A DNA stretch of 64,000 nt from Mastigias papua (taxonomy: Eukaryota; Cnidaria; Scyphozoa; Rhizostomeae; Mastigiidae). The DNA is taken from assembly GCA_964019165.1 (NCBI GenBank), contig OZ025282.1, positions 11,400,729-11,464,728 on the forward strand, read 5' to 3'. The notes beneath the pieces are model-generated. The model saw nothing but the letters and a program-made list of their open reading frames with translations. It was not told where the DNA came from and did not search any database. Each line of letters opens with the position of its first letter. The first letter of the stretch is position 1. A program made the position numbers and the translations under genes. Shown here in pieces: positions 12,816-25,400 of this stretch.

Positions 12816-13805
12816 TTACGCTTTGAGCTGCATTTTCTGCTTTATTCTTTCTTTCACTGGTGCTATATGCTCCTTTGTGAGCTTGTATATTTTAGACATT
12901 TTTCTGAATTTCCTTCCTTTAACATTAATTCCTGTTTGTAATTCACTTATAATGGATAGGTCTTCTCGTATCTGCTCTATTTCTTTTTCTATTTTCTCTT
13001 TCCATATTGGTTTCCTTCTCTCGTTATCTTTTCTCTTCTTACTGCCTGTACATTCGTCAGTTACTAATTTTGCAGTCGCATAGATTAAATTGCTAAGTTC
13101 ATTGAGATTTGGTTTCCTCACTATTGATATTTCTATTAGGGGGCTGTTCCCCGGTTTTACTTTTAACTTGCTGTTCTTGTCGCATTGGATATTATGGAGG
13201 CGCTTTCTCGTGGTTGTCTCTATATTTTGTATTATTGCCAGTTCCATCAATACATCCCGACTCATAATCTCAACTTCAGTAGTTTGAAAGTTTGGTGTTA
13301 TGCTGTCTAGGTTTTCACTCATTTCTTGGCTCATTTTTTCAATTGTAATTTGCTCAGCTTCTGTTTCATTTGTTTCTTTTGCATATATATCTTTGCTCTC
13401 TATTATCTGTCTGATAGAATTACTTGCTGCTATTGTTGAAGGTAGATCTTTGCTCACATTTGGCGCTTCTGCGGTGTTTTCTTCGTTTTCAATGGTGATA
13501 TATTTTTTAATTTGTTCTTCAATAAGATCACTTTGTATGTCAGTGAGTCTTTTATGCTTAATAATATCTCTACTGATATTTACTAGTCTGCTTGCATCAA
13601 TGTAAGTTCTGATATCGTTGTTATTGCTTCTCCAGATCTCGTAAGCTCTAGCTGTGAAGCTTGTGTCATATGGTTTTTCAAGTGCATAGTAGTAAGCATA
13701 CAGGACAAATCTATAATCCTCTCGTGTCCATTTAATTATTTTATCAGTTGTTCCGCTCTGTTGTGATGGTATGTCTGAAGGGCCAGGGTTGCTGTTATTG
13801 TCCAA
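12816..13805 (-). pseudogene. RLE element A: N-terminal open frame
   Basis: 329-codon minus-strand frame, the longest intact coding block of element A. Near the N-terminus KIIKWTREDYRFVLYAYYYA followed by YEIWRS has the tryptophan pattern of the Myb-like or helix-turn-helix region seen at the start of this element family. The middle is charged and low in complexity. The C-terminus (ERIKQKMQLKA) leads, after a frameshift, into RRSKFFIQ and FYREVGKEK, the linker that precedes the RT fingers. Met at 13805 is preceded by no obvious host promoter. DNA binding at the target is the usual role proposed for such N-termini; that is inference here. Confidence 0.7.
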
Positions 13806-14030
13806 GTAGCCATCTGTAGACTACTTTTTCAAGCGAGGTTTATAGTTGTATATTTAGATGGAATGCTCAAGGTTAAGTCTTTGTACGTGGCCAGAGTTTC
13901 AACAAAGTGTTGTCTTACTTGGTTATTAATTCTTCTACACAAATTTCAGTCAACAGTTTTTGCCACTTGTAATCCCGTTCTAGTTGTGATTTGAAAAGGT
14001 CTGCTCGCATTGCTACTAATATCTATCGTT

Positions 14031-14948
14031 TGTTCATGGTGTGGCAAGGAATTCGCTAGCCTAGGCCGACATGCATGGCCCTGTCGTAGCAAGATTCGTC
14101 ATGAAGAAATCAGTACCAAACAGACGTTTAAGAAATAAGACATTAGGAAAACAAACATACAGCCCGTTCTTGAAGTAAATGAGGTACAATGTTCTTGCGG
14201 AAAAAAATTGAAAGGGATTCGAGGCTTAAAAGCCCAAAAAAGGGGTTCCAGAGTTATCCACGGATTATATACGAATTTACTTGAGGACCTCGATAACGAC
14301 ATGGACAATAGTAAGTCGGCAGATACATCATTGTATATGCCAAACAGTGATGAGAATCAAGTTTCTTCAACAGAAAGCCCCGTACTAAAGCAAAGAATAA
14401 AACTTCTAACTTCCTATCGAGAATGGGAGATCGCTAAGGACTTTTTCAAATTCAAGTTTCAAAATCATCCAATAGCAGACGGGAACTTAGACTCAACGAT
14501 CGAACACATGAGTGACGTTATCTATAGTTATTTCAAGCAAAACTATGGGACTGTCAACAGCGCTAACCACGGTGACGTGAAGAGTAGCTATAGAAATAAA
14601 TCAATCAGAGAACTGAAGAAAGAATTAAAAGGCTTGAAAGCGAAGAAGGCGGACACAATAGAAATTCAATTCGTTGTTAACTTATTACGCAAGAGATTAC
14701 ATAAGACAGACATGACATGTTTAGCAAGCGGTTGCCATAGTACAACAGTAAACCACTATCAGTACATAGGCAAAAATTTCGGGGATATGGTAAAACCTTC
14801 CTTAAGCAATAAGCCAACACAAATCTTTCATTTAGCAAGGAAACCTGTATACATTTTTTCACTGATTTCTTTGCATGTCTCAAACCAAGGAAGCTCTGTT
14901 CAATCCCAACATGGATTCCTCTATTCTCCCCGTCAAAACGTCATCTGA
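14031..14948 (+). pseudogene. RLE element B: N-terminal zinc fingers and linker
   Basis: Frame starting at 14031: CSWCGKEFASLGRHAWPC is an intact CCHC finger. After one in-frame stop near 14136 the same frame continues with QCSCGKKLKGIRGLKAQKRG, where the expected His and final Cys of the second finger are Gln and Ser, so this finger has lost zinc ligands. The rest (to 14948) is a charged linker containing KLLTSYREWEIAKDFF and ELKKELKGLKAKK, followed by a second copy of the typical pre-RT region. In R2-type proteins these fingers recognise the target DNA. Confidence 0.75.
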
Positions 14949-15858
14949 CCTTATCCCTCCACCTTACCAACAGGTAACAATTCGTAAACTGAGATCAGCT
15001 GCTTCTCCATGCCTTCTAGATCAGGCGTCCATTATCTGTTTCAAACGTTGTCCATACTTACGATCATACGTAACGAACATAATTCATTCCAATTGGAAAT
15101 CACATACTGCATCTAAAATTTGGAAAAAGGCCTGCAGTATTTTGATTGATAGGAAAGGCTACACAAATGTTCCATCAAATTTTCGACCAATCACATCATA
15201 ATCTGCTCCATTGAAGATATTTACCTCATGCTTGCGAAACATCTTCAAGTTTCTATCAGAGAACAATTACATTGAACATGAAATTGAGAAAGGCTTCACT
15301 CCAAAGGTATCAGGGACGCTGGAGCACACAACTCAGATGTCAAATATAATCAATAAGGTACGTATCAAGCAATGCTCCATAGTCAGCACTATGCTGGATC
15401 TTAAAAACGCATTTGGTGAAGTTCATCACAATTTGATTTATGAAGTTCTAAGATATCACTATATTTCAAACCATATCAACCATCTTATTGAATGCCTATA
15501 CTCTGGGTTTCACAAATCAATTATCACTTCTGATTTCAATACCTCCTACATTCCTATTGGACGAGGTGCACTTCAGGGCGGTTGTCTTAGTCCTTCCCTC
15601 TTCAACCTCTGCTCTAATAAATTTATCCAATGCATTAGGGCACAAAACTATTGTCAACTCGGGTTTCTTGTTAATTGCTGTAATCCAGTTCACTGGTTTC
15701 AATTTGCAGACGATGCAGCTCTTTTTAGTGGTCAAGAGAGTGAAAATCAACACTTGTTCAATTGCTTCACCATTTGGTACAAGTGGGCACAAATGATCAT
15801 TCGAGTTGATAAATATCAACCCAATACCTACTCAAACTTTCAACAAACAGTGAATTAG
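14875..15858 (+). pseudogene. RLE element B: reverse transcriptase domain
   Basis: Two same-element frames (14875-15201 and 15211-15858) are separated by one stop after FRPITS. Visible motifs: IWKKACSILI, NVPSNFRPITS (RT motif 1), VSTMLDLKNAFGEVHHNLI (motif A, catalytic Asp present), GRGALQGGCLSPSLFN (motif B, normally GDCLSP) and WFQFADDAALF (motif C, catalytic Asp pair intact). The catalytic triad is therefore preserved despite the breaks, so decay is moderate. Confidence 0.85.
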
Positions 15859-15916
15859 TTCCATGCGTTCAACATAGCAATTCCTTTCGTTATCTTGGTA
15901 GATACTTTGAATAGAC

Positions 15917-17297
15917 ATGTCAAATATCGCTCATAAACAAGAAATTTCTCAATTTGTAGGCGATATCATGTCAAAAATAGATCCCTTACCTTTCCATCCA
16001 AAATATGAAGTCCAACTATACAATCGCTATTTCTTATCTAAGACATCAAGACACCTTATTGTAGCAGGCCTTACAAAGATATGGGTATCTGAAACTCTTG
16101 ATAATCTTGGTAACAACTATTTCCGCTCATGGCTAGATCTTCCCATATCAGGTACACTAAGCAATGTTTTTCTTCCTAGAAATACATGTGGCCTAAACAC
16201 GCACCCTCCATCAATTAAACAAGCACAGTGTCAAACGGTTCTTCGCAAGTCATTAAAATCTTCACGCATTGAGGCCATAAATACCTTTTGGGAAAATGAA
16301 GCCACTTCCATAACATCCAGTATGACCAATACAATTCCACTAAGGAGGTTCTGAAAAACTTTCACTTGTAACAGGAAAACAAGCTCAAAGATAAAATTTT
16401 CTCACAAGAATCCTATTCCGTAACATGATGGAGCTCTCATCGCCTAACCTTAATTCACTATGGTCCTCTTCGCAAAGTAACCTGCCAGCAAATATTTTCA
16501 ATTTTTCTGTCAAGTACATAAATAACACGCTCCCAACAAAGACCAGTCTTCAAAGATGGGACCTAACATCTTCATCTGACTGCTCTTTCTGCCTTGTGAA
16601 AGAATCTCTTCTCGATGTAGTCTCTGGTTGGAAAGTGTATCTTTAAGAGGGCCGTTACCCTTGGCGACACGATTCAATCCTCTTGTATATTGCTAAAACA
16701 TTTCAATCTTTACAACACGCAACCATTTCTACAACACGCAAACACATCTGCCGACCTCCCTGGATTTGCCACTTCTGTGGTCACCAGAGACGATCTGCGA
16801 TCTGATCTACTCCTTTCAATTTCTGATGAGTAGCTTTACAATTTAGAACTGACCATGGGTTTTGAATCTAATTCTAGGGCCAATGCCGAAAGAAAGGCAC
16901 AAAAGTATAGGGACTTGGTACAGCAACAATCTAATAAGTACAGAAACATTTAGCTTATAAAATTGTCGATGAGTGCTTTAGGTATATTTTATGAGAGGTT
17001 TACATTTGCATGTTTTAATGTTTTCATGAAATACGAAGTTTGAAGAAAAGTAATAATAAGGGAGCAGCAGCAAAAATTCAATGAAGTTAAATATGAAAAT
17101 TTATCCATTAGTGTTCTTGGTGCTTTTGATCAGCACACCGCATGCTTTCATATGTTAAAAGACTTTAAATACTATGTCACAAGAAGAAACTATATAACAA
17201 GATGGACAATGAGACCATTGCCATAAGAACTACATACTACATATTCTGTCGCCATAAATAAATATTGGGACTCTCCAAAACTTCCTACATCTTAAGA
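15917..17297 (+). pseudogene. RLE element B: thumb, zinc knuckle and endonuclease
   Basis: 15917-16354 encodes the thumb (QLYNRYFLSKTSRHLIVAGL, LDLPISGTLSNVFLP). 16425-16646 gives NIFNFSVKYINNTLPTKTSL and the knuckle CSFCLVKESLLDVVSGWKVY, where the expected C-terminal His/Cys ligands are degraded. 16742-17000 reads DLPGFATSVVTRDDLRSDLL and LELTMGFESN, the restriction-like endonuclease, with the expected RPD changed to RSD and a stop in the middle. A second, overlapping SVLGAFDQHTACFHML block after 17090 suggests a partial internal duplication. Confidence 0.75.
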
Positions 17298-17720
17298 CTT
17301 TAACTATAGTATTCTGTTTTCTTCTTGTATTATCAAAGTTGACATCATCAGACTAGCTTTTCAAGCAAGACAAGGAGATAATAGTAATTTAACTGACGAT
17401 ATGTTACGAAGCTAATACCCGAAAGACTAACGACTATACGAGGAAAAAATATTCAGACGTAAGAGATGACTTAATGGTAGAATGTGAAAATCTACGTTTA
17501 GTGCTTCTCGAAGTGACAAGTCATGGTTTCATTAACGGTAACAGGTAAAGAAGTAAAGGGTTTCTAAGTATTAGCAGGAGAACGTAAATTAAATCAGAAC
17601 AGACTCATTGAAAAATACACGGAAACTGCTTTAAGAGTTTCATACTATATATTTACAAGAAGAAAAAGCCATGGTCAAACCCTGCCTTACTTAATTCTAT
17701 TAACTGAACTTTTTAATTTT
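17298..17720. other. no recognised feature
   Basis: AT-rich flank 3' of RLE element B; no target-site duplication or tail could be identified by eye. Confidence 0.35.
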
Positions 17721-17734
17721 CGGAGCTATGCTTA

Positions 17735-17895
17735 TCATACGATCGACACTTTTCGTAGTATATACTCAACACTTTTCGTAGAATATAACTGATACTTCCG
17801 TACTATAAATTCGGCCCTTTTCTTATCATATATTCAACACTTTTCGTATTATATAATCAACATTTTTCGCATTATCTATTCGATACTTTTAGAGT
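17735..17895. repeat. degenerate minisatellite, ACTTTTCGTA-type unit
   Basis: About six to seven units of roughly 25-28 bp, each with CAACACTTTTCGTA or a variant followed by TATATA-like sequence. Divergence between units is high, so the array is old. Confidence 0.7.
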
Positions 17896-17949
17896 TTGGC
17901 TGGGAATAAAGGAATTCAGTGCGCGTGCGTGGATTTAACAATGTTAGGT

Positions 17950-18290
17950 AGGTGTGCAAACCATCTAACATTCAATCAACAAATGGGAAACAATGAAACA
18001 CTGGATGAAATGATTGATCTTGGTCAAACATCGTCTAACATTGTAAAACATCATGTTAGATGTTCTGACACGGTGTGCAAACGATCTGACATTTGACCTG
18101 ACATGAGGTTAGGTTTTTTAATATACATAAATTCAGTTAAAATTACAAAACATTACGACCAAATACACTACAAGACTGACGTGCAAGGAGCACGAAAATA
18201 CATTGCAACCCTGCGACTATAACAAATACTTACACTTTATATACAACACAAAAATGTTCCACCAAATGTTAGATCGTTTGCACAGGCCTA
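17950..18290. repeat. MITE-like repeat with GTGCAAACGATCTAACATT ends
   Basis: Motif GTGTGCAAACCATCTAACAT at 17951 recurs as GTGTGCAAACGATCTGACAT at 18073 and, inverted, as AAATGTTAGATCGTTTGCAC near 18264. Further TAACATTGT/ACATCATGTTAGATGT palindromic pieces lie between. This is the structure of a decayed small inverted-repeat transposon. The frame 17896-18096 crossing it is not a gene. Confidence 0.6.
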
Positions 18291-18294
18291 AAAT

Positions 18295-19220
18295 AAAAAT
18301 TCGAGTCCTAAAGAAATAGGTTCATACGGTTACTTTGTAAAGGACAGCATGATTTAAACAGTCCTCGATAATACAATGTCATGACCTGACTCCCAGAGAT
18401 TGACCTGTCTGTGGTTTCAAGATCGTCGAACTGACCCCGCATAAATTGCCAACTAAAGATAACGAAGTATCAAATATTTACAATAGATGGTCGACATTTT
18501 CCACGATTCCAAAATCTATTGCATGTATTGCAATGGAAGTATTGTAAGAGAAGCACAGAAGATTAGCAAATATATGAAAATCTTGAGGAAACTGGAGACA
18601 AACTCCAGGTGCAACTGGTATCATGCTGCTAGGATCATTCCACAAAAGTGACGGCAGATCGCTCATGGTATCAACGAAGTCTTAGATAACGGCTTTGAAA
18701 GGGAGAGTGAATTAAATTTCCTTACATACGTTGGTTTTAAAGTAAATAATGTATGAATACACTGAAGCAAGTTGAATCCTGTTTCACAATGACTTACAGC
18801 ATTTTTCAACAGAACAGTGGGAAAATAATCTAATGCTATCAATATCAAACACTTTGTGATGAGCTAAAATCGTGTTAGGATCCAATTCAGCGTTCTTTCG
18901 TTAACACTTACAGCAGTTTTTATCGGATAGGTTTTCTTTGAGTCACCAACTTGAAACATGATCAAATTGACAGAAAATAGAGATTATTACTTGTATTTCT
19001 CATGGATCAATATTTCACATTGAAAAATCAATCTAAAGGCTCTGTCCTTGAGGCATCTTCACGTATTTTCAATCCTATTACCAAAGAAGCTGGGAAAGTC
19101 TTCAAATTTCAGCTCAAATAGAGCAAAAGTAACCTTGTACTTTTAAATCTCAGCTTTAAGAGAAAACAATTGTGTATATGCAAATGATAACAGCGGACGG
19201 ATCTAGCCTAAAATCTGACC
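18295..19220. other. no recognised feature
   Basis: No motif recognised on either strand. Confidence 0.4.
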
Positions 19221-19224
19221 GTTG

Positions 19225-19740
<516 letters not shown>

Positions 19741-19744
19741 TCAC

Positions 19745-21070
19745 ACAAATATACTTATCTTTTCATTATGGAAGGACAGTAGGAGATGACGTGATACTAA
19801 GATTGTAGCTATTTTTTATGTTTTTACTAATCTATCATTGTAGTATTGACAAGTACATGTTTAAAATGACTTTGATCAGAGCAATATGCATCAGCTTTAC
19901 TCAAGGAAACATAGTGATTTCTCTTCGGAGGAATTATAGGCTTTTCAAAGTAATGAGAAATTTTTTGTTTTTAAGGACGTCTTTCAACTCTGTCTTGGTA
20001 AGATGGTGCATTAAAAAATGCAGGATACAGGCGTGGCACACTTCTCAAAGACAGTTATAAATTAGTAGTCAATATGGATTGAAGAATGCTAGAGAGTGGT
20101 AGCATGAATAGAAGTGATGAGAACTGAAAGTTTATTGCGGTTAATTTTCCCCCAGCAATAGCTCCTAGTTCTTCATCTCCCTGCTTTACACAATCATAGT
20201 CAGCATCTGACAAACATGTAGCCCTTTTCAATATTATATCAGCACCAGCTCAATGCTGCTTTTCAATAACTGGATGTTTAGATTTAAAAAGATGAATTGC
20301 AATGGAACTGCCTGTAAGGTGTCTCAAGTAAATGCACAAAATTTTCACTGCCAACCACTACCAAAGGAGTTGTATTATAATCAATACAGCAATTAACATC
20401 TGTCAAAGTTCCACAGATAAGAAGTTAATAAGTATGATGAATAGCAGCATATTACAAAGGCACAAGATCCCATTTAATACGATATCTAGGTGTCATAAGA
20501 ATGTTGGAACCTGAACTGCAGCGAGACATTACTTTTAAGTAATTTGAAGACAAATAACCCCGAAAAATGCAATTTTCCAGAAGTTGAATTGGAAAAATAG
20601 CACTATTTAAGCTACCACAAAAAAATAAACATAGTTTTGCACTGAGGGTATACTTGAAGTTGATACCAACATTTCACTGGGTCACTGACAGTTAAGAAAG
20701 TAGTTAACTAAGTATTCAAAATCAAATGATAAAAGTAAAAGAAACACAACTAGAGCATAATTGTAGAATAAAGCTACACCTCAAGTGAATCACATGAATC
20801 AAACACATTGCAAAACCAAAGTTCTATACTGTATATGATTTAGTAGACCCTTCTTACTACTTAAAGCCATTGTGAAGATGTTATCAAAGAAAGTAGCTTT
20901 TTGCACTTACTGACCATGCAAGAATGCAAAGAAAACGTACAAGATATTGTACCAAAATGCAGACCTCCAGCATTATTGTTTGACGACATAGTTACTCCCA
21001 AAAGTTTTTGATGCATTAAAAATCAAGATATTGCTTAAATTCCAGCTCATCTGGATGAAATTAGGGAAAA
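19745..21070. other. no recognised feature
   Basis: No coding motif recognised; short frames at 19818-20060 and 20332-20514 have no family resemblance. Confidence 0.4.
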
Positions 21071-21076
21071 GTAATA

Positions 21077-21312
21077 ATTGCTAGCAATACCAAAGACAGA
21101 CAAAATTGCTAGCAATACCAAAGACAGACAAAATTGCTAGCAATACCAAAGACAGACAAAATTGCTAGCAATACCAAAGACAGACAAAATTGCTAGCAAT
21201 ACCAAAGACAGCCAAAATTGCTAGCAATACCAAAGACAGAAAAAATTGCTAGCAATACCAAAGACAGACAAAATTGCTAGCAATACCAAAGACAGCCAAA
21301 ATTGCTGGCAAT
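21077..21312. repeat. 28-bp minisatellite, 8 units
   Basis: Eight head-to-tail 28-bp units starting at 21077, 21105, 21133, 21161, 21189, 21217, 21245 and 21273, plus a partial ninth (ATTGCTGGCAATGG). Each contains the perfect palindrome TTGCTAGCAA followed by TACCAAAGACAGAC. Units differ by at most one or two bases (C/A and G/C at the PCCAAA junction), so expansion is recent. Confidence 0.97.
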
Positions 21313-21314
21313 GG

Positions 21315-22345
21315 AGGGTTTTGAGCATCAAAGCCTATAACGATGGACAGTTTTGCTCAAATGAGCAGGCATCAGTAATGATGGCAATATTTAATAAACT
21401 AGAGTCTTGACACATACTTGAAAGGCTTGCGATTTTCTGATCTTAACATTTTTAACACCCTAGGGACTACTGCAGTGGGAAATGGCACAGGCCAATTGTA
21501 TTGTGAATATGACGTCAATCATCATGCATAAACGGATACAACTTAAGTTGAAGACACTTGATCTCAGACACCTTCCAACAGTTGCATAGTGCTTCAGAAA
21601 TTTTTCTTAATAGATCGGAGTCACAGCGAGTAGCCATATTTCAATAATATGAAACCATGCTGCAGAGGTTCTCGTTTTAAGATTTATTCCAATCAGTCCG
21701 TACTGTGATTTCATAATTCATGATTGTTAAATTTTCAAACTGCCACCGTAGCTCGCGCCAATACCTTAGCAACTTCATTTGAGTTTGTGATTGATGGAGG
21801 AGTAACATTCTAAAATGTAAACTTGTTCACCGTGGCTTCAATCAAAACTAAGATGTAACTGCGAACTTCTGATTGGTAGAGAACGAGAAATTGAACTGAA
21901 CAACTTGCTCACCAAGGTTCCCACCACAAAAAAAGCTAGACAAAACAGGGACTATAATGGCTCCAGCCACTTTTTGAAATATGAAATTCCCGAAACATTA
22001 CTGGTTGTTTTACCAGAAAATACTGCATCTGATTGGTTAAAAGTTATAAGTGGACACGAGGAGGAAGGGAACTAATAACTCTAAAGCAATGACATTCTTA
22101 TTTTCATTTCGCAATTAAGTACTGAAGGTAGATCCAGTAAATGTGGCATTCAAAATCTGACCATGGCCTAAGCGACGCTAGCAACCCCCTAGATCCGTGC
22201 GTGGATAAATATTTTAGATTTGCACCACTTAGAATCATGTTAGACAATACGAACTTATGAATTCACTGTCAAACATCTTACAAAGGTGGGGCGTTATCAG
22301 TAGCTGAAATCAATACTAGGTATCACTGCAAATAATTTTTATACT
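21315..22345. other. no recognised gene; several CCAAT-type motifs
   Basis: Contains repeated TCTGATTGGT(T/A) segments (about 21866 and 22030) of the kind seen in decayed DNA-transposon ends, but no pair of termini could be defined. Confidence 0.3.
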
Positions 22346-22347
22346 CG

Positions 22348-22445
22348 CGATAGGTGGGATCCCCAAAAAGTGGGACTCCAGACAAGTGGGACCCCCGATA
22401 AGAAGGGCCCCTGATAAGCAGGGCTCCTGCTAAGTGGAGTTATTG
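22348..22445. repeat. degenerate ~19-bp minisatellite (AAGTGGGACCCC)
   Basis: About five units of the type GATAAGTGGGACCCCC between 22348 and 22440, GC-rich and diverged. Confidence 0.7.
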
Positions 22446-22449
22446 GGGA

Positions 22450-25400
22450 CCATTCAAAAGGTACGTACGTTGAATATCGATTGTGGACTTTGTATGTTCA
22501 GGAGGTACTCCATCCCCTGACGCACATACGTTTAAGTCATCAGCCCTGCCGAAATATTTGAATCTGTGTTTACTTCACCATTTTCAAAGTTTGCTAAATT
22601 TAATAAGTTATTAAAAGTTAACGACATAAAATTCATTACTACTTGCCCTTCCTCATAGGAAGATTTCGCGCTAGAATTAGACCATACCATAAAATGCAGC
22701 AAAATTCCGCCATTTTCAGATTCGCTACAGTTCATGATGGAAATGGAATGCAAACTGCTTTATCTCCTCTTTGAGAAAAGTCTCCTTTCTGAGCAAAGCC
22801 AGAGAATACTCAAATTTTAGAAGACGAATGGGGCTGAAAAGGGTACAAAAGTTTTAGTAGACGAATGAGGCTGACAAGGGCCCAGCAACTAGCAACTAGC
22901 ATTGCATTTAAGTATCTTTGATATTATTAGTGTTGCAAATAAAAAATGCTATGGTAACGGATAAACTATGCGTCGACCTCCTCCACTCGCATTAGCACTA
23001 TAAAGTTGGCACGACATATTGCACAACCAACGAAGAATTAATCTGAAAACAAACTTTCATGCAATACTATGCATTTGTTATTAACTGATTATGACGAATA
23101 TAATCTTTAAAAAAGTTTTATTAGGACGCTGCGCACGTACTTATATGGGCAGACGTACATTCTTTGAAGAGCCACCCTTCGCTTTTTATGTTTCTTTGGG
23201 AACCCCTCCCCACCATTCAGAGCCTAATTGAGTGAACCCTTGCTTACAACCAAATAGCAACTCCGTCTCCGCTTAACTGGGTGCAAGAGAATAGCTAATT
23301 TGATAGAATTGAACAAGCAGCACGAGTAATACCACGTAATAATTTTGAGTTCAAGAAACTATCAGTGTAACAATCTAGGCTCATGTTTTACTTCGTACTA
23401 TTTGCTGCTATATTCCAGTTCAGTAAGGATTATCTATGACAGATTTCGTACACCGGAAGATGTACAGACTTCTGGCGGATAGATGCCTATACCAAAATTT
23501 ATAAATGGGTATATCAATAGTTTCGTTCTACTAAGAGGTCAACTGTGACCATTTGAGTAGTCAACAATGCCAGAATTTCATGTTTCATCTAAAAGCCCCA
23601 ATTATCGAGCACTCTGGCTTACTGAGACAAGCGCTAACTGGGAATGATTCTAGAGTCTCAGTTATCCTGAATATATTGATTCAAATTCAATCATTACTTT
23701 GAGAATTACAAAGTGCAATGATCGCTTCAGTCGACAGGTGTCTCCATAAATTGAACAATCCAACGAATTATCCCTATTTTATGTGTCCGGACAATTCCCA
23801 ATCACTTAAGCACTTTGGGGGCTTAGAGAGTAAAACTATTACGCTTTAGCAAGATTCATAAGATATGCAGGAAAGGAGACATGCAGCCCTTCACACATCA
23901 TAATTTTGGTTTTGATATCTATAATCTCCTCTACAGATTTTCAGTTGAGTTGTTCAAGTAATGTCCTATAAGCTGCACTCAAACTTCCATTACTACATGT
24001 CCTCGCTGCGCATCCATACACAGAACAGCACTATCAAACATCGAGGCTCACTTAAACCATTTTAAGCAGCAACTAAAGAATTTGATCTTTCCGATTTCCA
24101 TGACCAAGCAAATACTTTAATAAGAAATTTTTTCAAAATAAAGTCAATTTATTTGCAATTGGCAAAACAATACCCTATTGAGAAAGAGCATGGAATGAGT
24201 TTAACCATATATGAAGCTTGCGAGCTCTTTCAGTGCCTTTCATACAGCTGGTCTCCATTGACAGGATATGCTAGCATAATTAGCATTAATTATGTCGGTT
24301 ATGGTCCAGAGAACTAATAATAGATCATCAACATACAGGCTGCAACTACGTGAGGTCATGGGGGTTTAGATTCCTGCTACTTCCTCAAAAATGATAGAAG
24401 TGGCCTATTTTGCGGGAAAATTTCGAAACTGATTAATGGATCTATGCTATGTAGATCTACATTCATAATCCTGATGGTAAGGAAATAATCAAAATTCCTG
24501 TAATGTTTCGTCCATTTCTAAATCTGATGACTATTACTTTAAGCTATATCCTCTGTAAATAATCTCATCGTGCTTATTAGTAATTAGACCCCAGTCCTCC
24601 AAAACACTAGATGCGCGCGTGCCATAGATAAAACAACGTAAGATAAAGATATGATCTAGGACGAACCCCATTATCTAGGTATGTCTTATAGGCCAGAGTG
24701 ATCGACCGTTCATTGAAATGTCTACGAGAAATTACAAAATCTATAAAGAACTGAGTAAAAAAAAACAGCCAGTATACCCTAGGACCAGAGGGTTGGCACG
24801 AAGAAAACTATGTATTCAACATTAGGAGGCAGCTACAACTACAGAGGGGGTTCTACCAAGCTCAGAGGTAAAAGCCAAATGGCCAACAACCAAACGAACT
24901 TCAAAACAAGGTTGAGATGAAATCAGCATGGCTTGCATTGAAGAAGACATCAACATGGTGTAAAAGGCTGCTGAAACTATCAGGAAATTTAATTCTCATT
25001 TCAAAAAAAGAAAATACAAAAACAAACTGAACTATCCAAAACACTACATTCCAAATTATGAATCTGCTGAAGAGCAAAAGAACTATATTCAACATTTCTA
25101 ATACAACATCAATAACAAACAAAACAGTTCTATCTAAAGACTGTTCATAACTGGCAGCCATTTTCAAGTCTCACTAAGAAGTTGCTAAGCAACTAATCGT
25201 CAAGCGTCAAGGAAGTAAAGATATCTAGAATGAAAGAAAAACTTGGGTTGCATTATGACTGCACCAAATATTACAAATAAATATAGCTAAGAATCACAGA
25301 CAAAGTGACATACTTCATGACTATGTGAACAGTTTGCTTTGATTAGCTCATACCAACACCATCTAATTATCATCCGGACAAAAACAAAGTAAAACAAGAC

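Larger units (their letters stand above)
10440..13825 (-). mobile_element. RLE retroelement A (R2/NeSL-like non-LTR), decayed
   Basis: Minus strand, full-length layout read from right to left: N-terminal region 13805-12816 (separate entry), fingers near 12627-12418 (DISNEEVKMALKKSHKWKSA), NYRPITYLSTIYKLL near 12390, DYHKAF near 12170, SLRSKLIGRSQITAMSAWAI near 11650, then the zinc-knuckle and restriction-like endonuclease at 11059-10500. The architecture (single ORF, RT then C-terminal PD-(D/E)xK nuclease) is that of RLE-bearing, usually target-specific, non-LTR elements. Frames are broken many times, and the RT catalytic core between about 11750 and 12130 is unreadable. It stands head-to-head with element B. 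Confidence 0.8.
13985..17297 (+). mobile_element. RLE retroelement B (R2-like non-LTR), decayed but near full length
   Basis: Plus-strand element with the R2-like order: two N-terminal zinc fingers (14031-14260), a charged linker, RT (14875-15860), thumb (15917-16354), a cysteine-rich knuckle (SDCSFCLVKESL, about 16560) and a C-terminal restriction-like endonuclease (16735-17000), ending with IRTTYYIFCR and NKYWDSPKLPTS then stop at 17293-17295. Several stops and frameshifts separate the blocks. It differs in sequence from elements A and C, so three RLE lineages are present. Its 5' end is within about 200 bp of the 5' end of element A. Confidence 0.85.

Noticed and set aside
22532..22753. 73-codon minus frame reminiscent of an extracellular SEA-like segment
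   Set aside because: Resemblance too weak and no splice sites fit.
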